Assembly (NCBI GenBank): GCA_964613305.1 | Contig: CAZTII010000050.1 | Location: 1-14,050, forward strand | Direction: 5' to 3' | DNA: 14,050 bases | Origin: CAZTII01 sp964613305 | Lineage (GTDB): Bacteria; Bacillota_I; Bacilli_A; Erysipelotrichales; Erysipelotrichaceae | Part shown: in pieces, positions 8,070 through 14,050 of the stretch | Numbering within the stretch: the stretch's first letter is position 1 | Layout of the letters: each line of letters begins with the position of its first letter | Notes under the pieces: generated by a model | What the model saw: the letters and a program-made list of their open reading frames with translations, nothing else | Told to the model about the DNA's origin: nothing | The model's database searches: none | Made by a program: the position numbers and the translations under genes

Positions 8070-8248
8070 ACATTTTCTCCTTTACTACGATCGAAAATCG
8101 GATTGTTTCCACATGAATGTATTTTACATCCTTCACAGTCTGCCTTTAAGTGTTCACACCCTTCAGGTACTGGTGTACGATGATTAAAATAATACAATAC
8201 TCCATATGCCGTCGCTAAGACGACGAACATCAACAACACTTGTACCAT
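8066..8248 (-). CDS. Small cysteine-motif membrane protein of the rnf operon, unknown function
   Basis: I do not recognise this 60-residue protein. It has one N-terminal membrane helix (about residues 3-21) and a short soluble tail with four cysteines, C31, C38, C41 and C46, spaced C-x6-C-x2-C-x4-C. The last three reproduce the C-x2-C-x4-C spacing of the RnfB [4Fe-4S] domain encoded next door, so an Fe-S cluster or another metal is a reasonable guess. Its start overlaps the rnfA stop by one base (TAATG) and its TGA overlaps the rnfB start (ATGA). It is therefore locked into the operon and presumably made with RnfA and RnfB. There is no strong SD, so expression likely relies on translational coupling. 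It could be an accessory subunit, a maturation factor or a split-off part of RnfB. It does not look like NqrM or FeoB-associated Cys-rich proteins in motif layout. Confidence 0.8.
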   Translation of the reverse strand: MVQVLLMFVVLATAYGVLYYFNHRTPVPEGCEHLKADCEGCKIHSCGNNPIFDRSKGENV

Positions 8249-8823
8249 TATACTAGACCAGCAAATGCACCAAATGCTAAGGCCATGATTGCCGCAATAA
8301 TAAGTGCAATTGGATTTCCATCAAATGCTTTTGGTACATTACTTGATTCTAAACGAACACGAATCGTCGCAAAGATAATTAATACTAACAAGAAACCCGA
8401 TGGAACCGCAAAGCTATACACAAGCATTTCAATAAAGTTATAACCTGCAGAAATGTTATCTAAAGCAACAAAGAGAACAACACAGTTTGTCGTAATTAAT
8501 GGTAAATAAATACCAAGTGATTTATATAGTGCTGGAGAATACTTTTTAATAATCATTTCGACAAATTGAACAAAAGCCGCAATAACTAAAATAAACGTAA
8601 TTAATTTCATGTACGCCATATTATTAGGTAATAATACCGCATAATATAAAATATACGTAAAGATAGAAGCACTAACAATAACGAAAATTACTGCTAGACC
8701 CATACCAATTGCTGAACTTAATTTTTTAGAAACTCCTAAAAATGGACACATTCCTAAGAATTTTGTCAAAATAACGTTGTTGATAAGAACTGCCGCTAAA
8801 AACATTGAGAAAATATTAGACAT
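8248..8823 (-). CDS. rnfA: RnfA, membrane subunit of the Rnf complex
   Basis: RnfA pairs with RnfE in the membrane as inverted-topology homologues; in the related NQR and Rnf structures the pair holds an intramembrane [2Fe-2S] cluster. The 191-residue product has about six hydrophobic helices, the usual length. The expected cluster cysteines are present: C26 in FLGMCPFLGVS and C114 in ITTNCVVLF. The start overlaps the rnfE TAA by one base (TAATG) and has a strong AGGAGGT upstream. The cysteine pair and position between rnfE and rnfB distinguish it from NqrE, which would accompany nqrA and nqrF, both absent here. Confidence 0.95.
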   Translation of the reverse strand: MSNIFSMFLAAVLINNVILTKFLGMCPFLGVSKKLSSAIGMGLAVIFVIVSASIFTYILYYAVLLPNNMAYMKLITFILVIAAFVQFVEMIIKKYSPALYKSLGIYLPLITTNCVVLFVALDNISAGYNFIEMLVYSFAVPSGFLLVLIIFATIRVRLESSNVPKAFDGNPIALIIAAIMALAFGAFAGLV

Positions 8824-9458
8824 TATTTCTTACCTCCTACTTGACGGTTATTGTATGCCGATAACGCTGCCGCTAACAAAGCAAACGTTAAGAATGCTCC
8901 AGCAGCGGTTGTAAATAACGGAATTTCAAATCCTTGAGGCAATAATCTAATTTCGAAGATTAAGGCTTCAGTAAACGGATTCGATAGATTTAAAAGACCA
9001 GTACCAAGAATTTGGCGAATAATACTCATTGCTGATATGCTTAGAGTATAACCAATACCCATACCAATACCATCCAACATCGAATCAAATACCGTATTTT
9101 GATTTGCGAATGCTTCCGCTCTACCTAAAATAATACAGTTTACAACAATTAAGTTAATAAACGCACCTAACGCTGTATATAAACTTGGCGCAAAGGCATG
9201 AATCAACATTTCAATAATCGTAACTAACGTTGCGATAATAACAATATATACTGGAATACGAATATCTTCTGGAATAATATTTCTCATTGCTGAAATAATA
9301 ACATTTGATAACACTAACACGAAAATAACTGAAACACCCATTCCTAACGCATTATTTAAATTAGTCGTAATCGCTAGAGCGGAACAAACACCTAAATAAA
9401 GACTAAACACTGGGTTTTCTTTAAAGAAACCAGCTTTAAAATTTTCCATTCTACTCAT
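8823..9458 (-). CDS. rnfE: RnfE, membrane subunit of the Rnf complex
   Basis: This is the partner of RnfA in the membrane core and [2Fe-2S] site. The 211-residue product has about six membrane helices and the family N-terminus (FKAGFFKENPVFSLYLGVC). The conserved cysteines are C25 (LGVCSALAITT) and C108 (VVNCIILGRAEAFA). GRAEAFA is an RnfE/NqrD signature. The SD GGGGGAG lies five bases before the ATG; an internal ATG at codon 4 is less well placed. The gene lies 11 nt after rnfG and overlaps rnfA by one base. Length and motifs are typical and nothing odd is seen. Confidence 0.95.
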   Translation of the reverse strand: MSRMENFKAGFFKENPVFSLYLGVCSALAITTNLNNALGMGVSVIFVLVLSNVIISAMRNIIPEDIRIPVYIVIIATLVTIIEMLIHAFAPSLYTALGAFINLIVVNCIILGRAEAFANQNTVFDSMLDGIGMGIGYTLSISAMSIIRQILGTGLLNLSNPFTEALIFEIRLLPQGFEIPLFTTAAGAFLTFALLAAALSAYNNRQVGGKK

Positions 9459-9469
9459 GATTTCTCCCC

Positions 9470-9985
9470 CTATTTCATCCCTTTACTAGCTTCAAAGACA
9501 GCCTTTGCCGCATTAATTCCCTTAACTACAGCAGTTGTTGATACTGTAGCTCCGGATAACAATGGAAATTCATCCTTACAAGTCTTACCAACAACGATAC
9601 TCTTATATTCATCGGTTGCAACACGGCTACCAAAGCCACTTGTTTCTTGATGATTTAACACCGTAAATCCAGAAACTTTACCATCAAAATCAAACGCAAT
9701 CATAAACGATATTGGTGCTGCAGAACTATAACCGTTTACTTCAACTCTATAAATCAACGCTTTACCTTCTGCTTCGTAAGCACCTTTTACTAATTTACTA
9801 TCATCTTTAAAGTCAATTTCCTTAAATGTAGCATCAGGAAACAACAATACTAGATTCGCTTTTTCTTTTTCAATACTCATTTTTTCAATAATTGGAGCTG
9901 TAATTTGATTAACATAAGCCAATGCACCACCAGCTACACCACTGATGATTGCCAAAAAGACTGTAAGAAATACTATCTTTTTCAT
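9470..9985 (-). CDS. rnfG: RnfG, FMN-binding subunit of the Rnf complex, with an altered flavinylation motif
   Basis: RnfG is anchored by one helix and carries a covalent FMN on the outer side of the membrane. The 171-residue product has an N-terminal anchor (about residues 3-24), an FMN-binding domain with the HQETSGFGSRV block, and the acceptor motif SGATVST with T147 as the expected FMN threonine. The ApbE target consensus is D-x-x-[ST]-G-A-[ST]; here the aspartate position is proline (PLLSGAT). The start overlaps the rnfD stop by one base (TAATG), with an AAGGCGGTG SD inside the rnfD 3' end. It lies between rnfD and rnfE as in standard rnfCDGEAB operons. The protein is slightly short for the family. 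Identity is certain from the domain and order; flavinylation efficiency is open because of the motif change. Confidence 0.95.
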   Translation of the reverse strand: MKKIVFLTVFLAIISGVAGGALAYVNQITAPIIEKMSIEKEKANLVLLFPDATFKEIDFKDDSKLVKGAYEAEGKALIYRVEVNGYSSAAPISFMIAFDFDGKVSGFTVLNHQETSGFGSRVATDEYKSIVVGKTCKDEFPLLSGATVSTTAVVKGINAAKAVFEASKGMK

Positions 9986-11490
9986 TATTTCACCGCCTTC
10001 ACTTCTGCTGAAACTGCTTGTAATGCAGCCATCACTGACTTACTAGTCCATGTTGCTCCACTAACCGCATCAACACTTAATTCATCGCTAGAACTATCTA
10101 AACCAACAAAACTACTTAAATCATTCACCGCTACATCACCAATACCAGTTGTATCAGCGAATGTACTACAAACGATAGAAACTACTTTATGATTTTCATC
10201 CAAGGTAATTTCGAACACATTGTCCTTCATTTCATGACCACCTGATTTATAATGTCCATCAGGATCAATCATGCCATAACCATGACTTGAAACAACATAT
10301 TTTAAACCATCCTTACTAACTACTTTCGCTTTAAAGTTACCATAATCATCCGAAATGTTCATTGGTGAACCTTTTTTAACTTCAACAGCTGCTTTTACTG
10401 GTTGTTTTGGCGCAATAGTTACTGCACATAAGATGGCTACTGCGATTGATACAACAATCATAATGCCAATCTTCACCATATTATTTTTTTCTTGTTTCAC
10501 TTGATTACCATCAATCCACATTTCAATTGCCGGCGTCATCATATTCATGAGTAGAATCGCAAACATAACACCTTCTGGATAATTACTCTTTAAACGAAGT
10601 AGTACCGTTAACATACCAGCACCAATCGCAAAAATAATACGACCAGGAATACTTGTAGGAGCGGTTACCGGATCTGTTAACATAAACACTGCCCCAAACA
10701 TAGCTCCACCTGTTAAGACATGGAATAAACTATATGATAATGGTTGTTGATGAAAAATACCAACAATGAGTGATAATGAAAATATTGTCCCAATATAAAC
10801 AGTTGGAATACGCCAATCAATGACTTTTCTAACTGATAAGAAAATTGCTGCAACAAGTAAAATAAATGTACTTGTTTCACCAATTGCCCCTGGATAAAAA
10901 CCAAAGAACATATTTCCCATACCACCAAATTGATTCACAAAGCTATTAAACGCTTCTGGTGATGTTGCTAACCAACCCAATTTAGAAAATTCCGTTGTTG
11001 GAGTAGCACCTGTAGTTAAATCCGCAACTTTAATCAAATATTTACTAACTACAACTCCCGCAAAACTAGAAGACATAATAACGCGTCCCACTGCCGCTGG
11101 ATTAAAAATATTTTGACCAAAACCACCAAACACTAATTTACCAAAGAAGATTGCCATTACTGTACATACCGCAATCGCATAATACGATGTCGATAATGGT
11201 GACATCAACACTAAAATCATTGCCGTCACTAAAGGAAATGACTGTGATAAACTTTTAAGAATTGGTTGTTTCGTAAAATAAAACCATAACGCTTCTGTTG
11301 CTAGAGCACTGATGCACGCTACAATCATCATTGTAATAGCGCGAAGTGCATAACTCATTCCGCAGTCTTTCACATAATATACAAGTGAGAAACCAAACAC
11401 AGCTAACAATGCAATAATAACATCTTTCATCATTGATTGTGTCGTTTGTTTTCCATGACAATACGGAGAAGTTTTAAAAGTGAATTTCAT
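9985..11490 (-). CDS. rnfD: RnfD fused to a C-terminal RnfG-like FMN-binding domain
   Basis: RnfD is the multi-helix membrane subunit that carries a covalent FMN and takes part in ion translocation. Residues 1 to about 330 form a normal RnfD, including KLVFGGFGQNIFNPAAVGR and the FMN site DLTTGAT with T163. The product then continues to 501 residues instead of ending near 320-350. A charged linker and an additional helix (about 339-358) are followed by an FMN-binding domain (about 365-501) with FADTTGIGD, like the RnfG HxETxGxG block, and a perfect ApbE motif DAVSGAT with T480. The extension resembles an in-frame rnfG copy: M338 begins a stretch like an RnfG N-terminus, but no clear SD precedes it. 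Positive residues before the extra helix place the FMN domain outside, where RnfG works. The gene starts 12 nt after rnfC and overlaps rnfG by one base. RnfD identity is secure and the fusion is directly visible. Confidence 0.95.
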   Translation of the reverse strand: MKFTFKTSPYCHGKQTTQSMMKDVIIALLAVFGFSLVYYVKDCGMSYALRAITMMIVACISALATEALWFYFTKQPILKSLSQSFPLVTAMILVLMSPLSTSYYAIAVCTVMAIFFGKLVFGGFGQNIFNPAAVGRVIMSSSFAGVVVSKYLIKVADLTTGATPTTEFSKLGWLATSPEAFNSFVNQFGGMGNMFFGFYPGAIGETSTFILLVAAIFLSVRKVIDWRIPTVYIGTIFSLSLIVGIFHQQPLSYSLFHVLTGGAMFGAVFMLTDPVTAPTSIPGRIIFAIGAGMLTVLLRLKSNYPEGVMFAILLMNMMTPAIEMWIDGNQVKQEKNNMVKIGIMIVVSIAVAILCAVTIAPKQPVKAAVEVKKGSPMNISDDYGNFKAKVVSKDGLKYVVSSHGYGMIDPDGHYKSGGHEMKDNVFEITLDENHKVVSIVCSTFADTTGIGDVAVNDLSSFVGLDSSSDELSVDAVSGATWTSKSVMAALQAVSAEVKAVK

Positions 11491-11502
11491 GATTATCTAC
11501 CC

Positions 11503-12789
11503 CTATTTCTTCTTAACAGCGACTAATTGCTTCGCTTTTCTTACACCATCACTAACTTCAATGTTCGATGGACATACATAGCTACATAAGCCACACTCCA
11601 CACAAGAGGCAGCATCCAATTTAATAATCGTTTCTTTATCTTTTGTTTTTAATGCTGTATTAATACGCACTGGCTGTAAACCAGTAGGACAAGCATCGCT
11701 ACATTTACCACAACGCAAACAAGCAATCGCTTCTTTTGGCTCTGTTTTTAACACTGTAATCGCATTAGCACAAGGTGCAATTGACCATAAATCATTAGGA
11801 ATAGCTTTTCCCATCATTGGCCCACCAGCAATCAATGTTACTTCTTCACCATTATAACCACCACATGCATTAATAACATCTTTTACCATTACACCAATAG
11901 GCACTATAACATTCGATGGTTTATTAACGCCATTACCACTTACAGTCACCATCTTTTTAAGGATTGGTTCTGCTAAGTGACACGCTTTCGCTACCGCAAT
12001 CGCTGTCGTCGCATTATTAACAATAATACCTACCTCTGAAGGTAATCTCGTATATCTCTTTTTAGTCAATTCATAAATTAATGTACGCTCCCACCCCATC
12101 GGATACACATCACGAACACCAACTACGTCAATTTGACTATTATTCTTACAAGCTTCTTTTACTTTATTAATTAGTTCAACTTTATCCATTTTAATCGCGA
12201 TGATTGCTTTTTGACATTGAGCCATTTTAATAAATGCCTCAACACCATCAATCATATACGATAAATTCATATGCATATTTCTATAATCAGAAGTAATGAA
12301 TGGTTCACATTCCACCGCATTAATAATCACCGTATGAATATCTTTCGCAGTAGCGTATTTAGCGTATGTAGGAAACGCTGCCCCACCACAGCCAATAATA
12401 CCTAATTGCTTAACACGTTCAATCAATTGTTCCCTTGAAGCACTTTTCATATCAAGTGGTTCAATAAACTCTGTTGTATACTTGAAATCGTTTTTAATAA
12501 CAACATGTTCAATCGGTGTTAAATTAGCACTGATTTTCTTTTTAATGTCAATGACTACTCCTGATACCGGACTAAAAATAGGAACCTCAAAATGATCACA
12601 ACGCCTTGCTAACATTGTACCTACTTTAACTTCATCATTTACTTTAACAATAATCTCTTTCTTTGTCTCACTAGTAAACAGCGGAACACTAATTTCCTCT
12701 GTTGCGGCTATTTCGATAACTTCTGTATCACTCGTTAAATGTTTATTCCCCTCTAACTTCTGACACATGGACCCCAATAAAAATGCCAT
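11503..12789 (-). CDS. rnfC: RnfC, peripheral NADH/Fe-S subunit of the Rnf complex
   Basis: RnfC is the cytoplasmic subunit that exchanges electrons with NAD(H) and carries FMN-type and Fe-S centres. The 428-residue product has a Gly-rich nucleotide-binding block (GIIGCGGAAFPTYAKY, C134) and NAVECEPFITSDYR, then YPMGWERTLIYELT, an SLBB-type domain (about 265-315) and two [4Fe-4S] motifs of the form C-x2-C-x2-C-x3-CP at C357/360/363/367 and C396/399/402/406. It ends soon after, like Gram-positive RnfC, without the long C-terminal repeats of some proteobacterial forms. The N-terminal HPPxxK-type motif of many RnfC proteins is replaced by KLEGNKHL. GGGAG lies six bases before the ATG. It is the first gene of the operon, with its promoter back to back with that of apbE. 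Confidence 0.95.
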   Translation of the reverse strand: MAFLLGSMCQKLEGNKHLTSDTEVIEIAATEEISVPLFTSETKKEIIVKVNDEVKVGTMLARRCDHFEVPIFSPVSGVVIDIKKKISANLTPIEHVVIKNDFKYTTEFIEPLDMKSASREQLIERVKQLGIIGCGGAAFPTYAKYATAKDIHTVIINAVECEPFITSDYRNMHMNLSYMIDGVEAFIKMAQCQKAIIAIKMDKVELINKVKEACKNNSQIDVVGVRDVYPMGWERTLIYELTKKRYTRLPSEVGIIVNNATTAIAVAKACHLAEPILKKMVTVSGNGVNKPSNVIVPIGVMVKDVINACGGYNGEEVTLIAGGPMMGKAIPNDLWSIAPCANAITVLKTEPKEAIACLRCGKCSDACPTGLQPVRINTALKTKDKETIIKLDAASCVECGLCSYVCPSNIEVSDGVRKAKQLVAVKKK

Positions 12790-12819
12790 ATAGTTCTCCC
12801 TTCACATATTTCATCTTTA

Positions 12820-12828
12820 ATTATAACA
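12820..12828 (-). promoter_or_regulatory. Extended -10 promoter for the rnf operon
   Basis: TGTTATAAT on the minus strand is a perfect TGnTATAAT extended -10. The predicted transcript start is near 12813, about 24 nt before the rnfC ATG. The hexamer 17 nt upstream (ATAGAA) is a poor -35, which fits a promoter relying on the extended -10 or on an activator. Confidence 0.65.
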
Positions 12829-12865
12829 CGATTTATTCGCAATTCTATCCATTTAAGTATTTTCG

Positions 12866-12874
12866 TGGTATAAT
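12866..12874 (+). promoter_or_regulatory. Extended -10 promoter for apbE
   Basis: TGGTATAAT is a perfect extended -10 with a weak -35 (TATCCA at 12846-12851, 17-nt spacer). The -10 ends only 15 nt before the apbE ATG, so the leader would be about 9 nt and would begin within the SD AAGGTG (12879-12884). The predicted -35 overlaps that of the rnfC promoter. Confidence 0.6.
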
Positions 12875-12889
12875 TTTCAAGGTGATTAT

Positions 12890-13993
12890 ATGAAAAAAAC
12901 AATTTTATCAATTTGTCTTTTATTACTAGTGACAAGTTGCAATAAAAGCGACGTAAAAATGTATCATAACACAACTTTAACAGCTGGTTTTGATACGTAC
13001 TTAACCATTCAATGTGCCACAAATGATGAAAAAATATTCAACGACAACTTTGATAAAGCAGTCAATGAATTTAGTACTAGCCATCAATTGTTTGACATTT
13101 ACCACAACTATCCAGGTATCAACAATTTAAAGACCATTAATGATAATGCCGGTATTGCACCTGTTAAAGTAGATGATAGAATTATTCAACTACTACAATT
13201 ATCGAAAGACTTGTATACGTTATCCGATGGTGAATTTGATGTCACGATGGGATCCTTACTTAAAGTTTGGCACCACTATCGAGATGATGGTATCGAAGCG
13301 ATGAAAAGTGGAAAATTGGGCAAAATACCAACAAAAGAAGAACTAGAAAAAGCAAGTGCTTGTATTGGTTGGAAGTATGTTGAAATCGATGAAAGTAACA
13401 AAACTGTCTTTATCAACAATCCATGTACTTCCCTTGATGTCGGTGGTATCGCTAAAGGATTTACTGCTGAAAATATGGCTCGTTTATTAGAAAACAACAA
13501 TGTATCAACCGGTGTTGTTGACGCTGGTGGAGACACTCAAACAATTGGAACAAAACTCGATAAAACACCTTGGCGCGTAGGAATTCGTCATCCACAAGGC
13601 GATGGAAGTATTATCGCATTAACGGCAGAAGGTTCCATGTCCTTTGTCACTAGTGGCGATTACGAACGATTTTACGTTGGCGAAGATGGCAATACATACC
13701 ATCACATCATCGACCCTAAAACACTATATCCTAGTAGGCACTACAAATCAGTCACAATCATCACTAAAAATGGCGCAATTGCTGATGCCTTTAGTACCAT
13801 TCTCTTCATTCTTTCTTACGAAGATGGCTTAGCCTTAATAAATAAATACAACAGTCAACACGATGATGATATCAGTGCCATTTGGATTATAGAAAAAGAT
13901 AAACAAGTAACTGCACAAAATTCTCAATTCATCGATAATTTACAAGTTGTTGTCACTGACGACTTAGTCGATAAAATAATCACAAAAAAATAA
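12890..13993 (+). CDS. apbE: ApbE, FAD:protein FMN transferase (lipoprotein)
   Basis: ApbE splits FAD and attaches FMN through a phosphoester bond to a Thr/Ser in D-x-x-[ST]-G-A-[ST] motifs of exported or membrane domains, including RnfG and RnfD. The 367-residue product begins with a lipoprotein signal peptide (lipobox VTSC, C17), placing the enzyme on the outer face of the membrane where RnfG-type domains lie. Family blocks are present in order: GEFDVTMG, LDVGGIAKGFTAE, VVDAGGDTQTIG, TSGDYERFY, HHIIDPKTLYPS (Leu in place of the common Gly) and ADAFSTILFIL. The start has AAGGTGATT just upstream, matching the extended anti-SD complement. It is divergent from rnfC with about 100 nt between starts, and its obvious substrates are the neighbouring RnfD and RnfG. 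Length is typical for the lipoprotein class. Confidence 0.96.
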   Translation: MKKTILSICLLLLVTSCNKSDVKMYHNTTLTAGFDTYLTIQCATNDEKIFNDNFDKAVNEFSTSHQLFDIYHNYPGINNLKTINDNAGIAPVKVDDRIIQLLQLSKDLYTLSDGEFDVTMGSLLKVWHHYRDDGIEAMKSGKLGKIPTKEELEKASACIGWKYVEIDESNKTVFINNPCTSLDVGGIAKGFTAENMARLLENNNVSTGVVDAGGDTQTIGTKLDKTPWRVGIRHPQGDGSIIALTAEGSMSFVTSGDYERFYVGEDGNTYHHIIDPKTLYPSRHYKSVTIITKNGAIADAFSTILFILSYEDGLALINKYNSQHDDDISAIWIIEKDKQVTAQNSQFIDNLQVVVTDDLVDKIITKK

Positions 13994-14050
13994 CTTTTAA
14001 AATGGTACCATAGATAGGCACTAATTGTTGACACCTAAAAAGTGTAAATA
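13994..14050. other. Tail after apbE: small palindrome and an incomplete inverted-repeat-like segment
   Basis: The last 57 bases contain the 10-bp palindrome ATGGTACCAT (14002-14011) without a T run, so it is not a convincing terminator. A TTGACA (14028-14033) follows, with a small stem (ACAC/GTGT around CTAAAAA). No gene is supported here and the window ends before its context can be judged. Confidence 0.3.

Larger units (their letters stand above)
12819..12875. repeat. Inverted 13-nt repeat formed by the two divergent -10 regions
   Basis: TCGTG-N-TATAATT occurs on the plus strand at 12863-12875 and on the minus strand at 12819-12831, identical at 12 of 13 positions. The arms are 31 nt apart, symmetric around 12847. 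Each arm contains the extended -10 of one promoter. The TCGTG part goes beyond what the -10 consensus requires. Confidence 0.7.

Noticed and set aside
7797..8248. rnfB and the small Cys gene as one frameshifted gene
   Set aside because: Each has its own membrane helix and start, they meet in a normal ATGA overlap, and the rnfB SD is strong, so they are two genes.
10479..10500. Separate second rnfG gene starting at M338 of rnfD
   Set aside because: The frame is continuous from the RnfD part and no clear SD precedes this ATG, so a fusion is the simpler reading, although internal initiation cannot be excluded.
8248..12789. The operon as a sodium-pumping NQR complex
   Set aside because: There is no NqrA or NqrF; RnfC with two [4Fe-4S] motifs and the RnfB Fe-S domain identify Rnf.
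12753..13022. An 89-codon minus-strand frame spanning the rnfC start, the divergent promoters and the apbE start
   Set aside because: It overlaps two secure genes and both promoters and shows no family features.
14002..14011. Palindrome ATGGTACCAT as an apbE terminator
   Set aside because: It has no loop and no downstream T run; it is a short chance palindrome as far as can be seen.
13994..14050. Possible insertion sequence end or operator after apbE, with a GTGTCAACAATTAGTGCC-like segment on the minus strand
   Set aside because: It brought to mind transposon-end repeats, but no transposase, target duplication or second copy is inside the window, so no mobile element can be supported.

Overview
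The window is AT-rich DNA with tightly packed genes, frequent TAATG and ATGA stop/start junctions and strong Shine-Dalgarno sites. Both TAA and TGA are used as stops. Gene content (an Rnf operon with a lipoprotein-type ApbE, plus a ppx-ppk pair) points to an anaerobic low-GC Bacillota, perhaps an Erysipelotrichia-like gut bacterium. That placement is inference from style and gene content. No rRNA, tRNA, CRISPR array or complete mobile element is visible, and no stretch over 300 bases lacks a gene.

Layout. (1) 1-4023: a plus-strand promoter drives a 1298-residue membrane protein of unknown function, ended by a 26-nt palindromic terminator shared with the convergent ppk. (2) 4022-6950, minus strand: ppx (exopolyphosphatase) then ppk (polyphosphate kinase), overlapping by 8 nt, a polyphosphate turnover module. 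(3) 7033-7728, minus strand: an orphan CpaB-like SAF-domain protein with no other pilus gene in view. (4) 7771-12789, minus strand: one operon rnfC-rnfD-rnfG-rnfE-rnfA-(60-residue Cys protein)-rnfB, closed by a hairpin terminator that abuts the rnfB stop. (5) 12890-13993, plus strand: apbE, encoding the FMN transferase that flavinylates Rnf subunits, divergent from rnfC. The two divergent promoters have near-identical extended -10 elements.

How the genes work together. The Rnf complex moves electrons between ferredoxin and NAD and couples this to ion pumping; ApbE loads FMN onto it. This Rnf departs from the usual plan. RnfD carries an extra C-terminal RnfG-like FMN-binding domain with a perfect flavinylation motif. 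The separate RnfG has lost the motif aspartate. RnfB is cut to a membrane anchor and one [4Fe-4S] domain, without the ferredoxin domains. A small membrane protein with four cysteines lies between rnfA and rnfB. Together these suggest a rearranged electron path and are the most interesting content of the window. The giant protein at the left is the second: its cysteine distribution and lysine cluster suggest a large cytoplasmic part.
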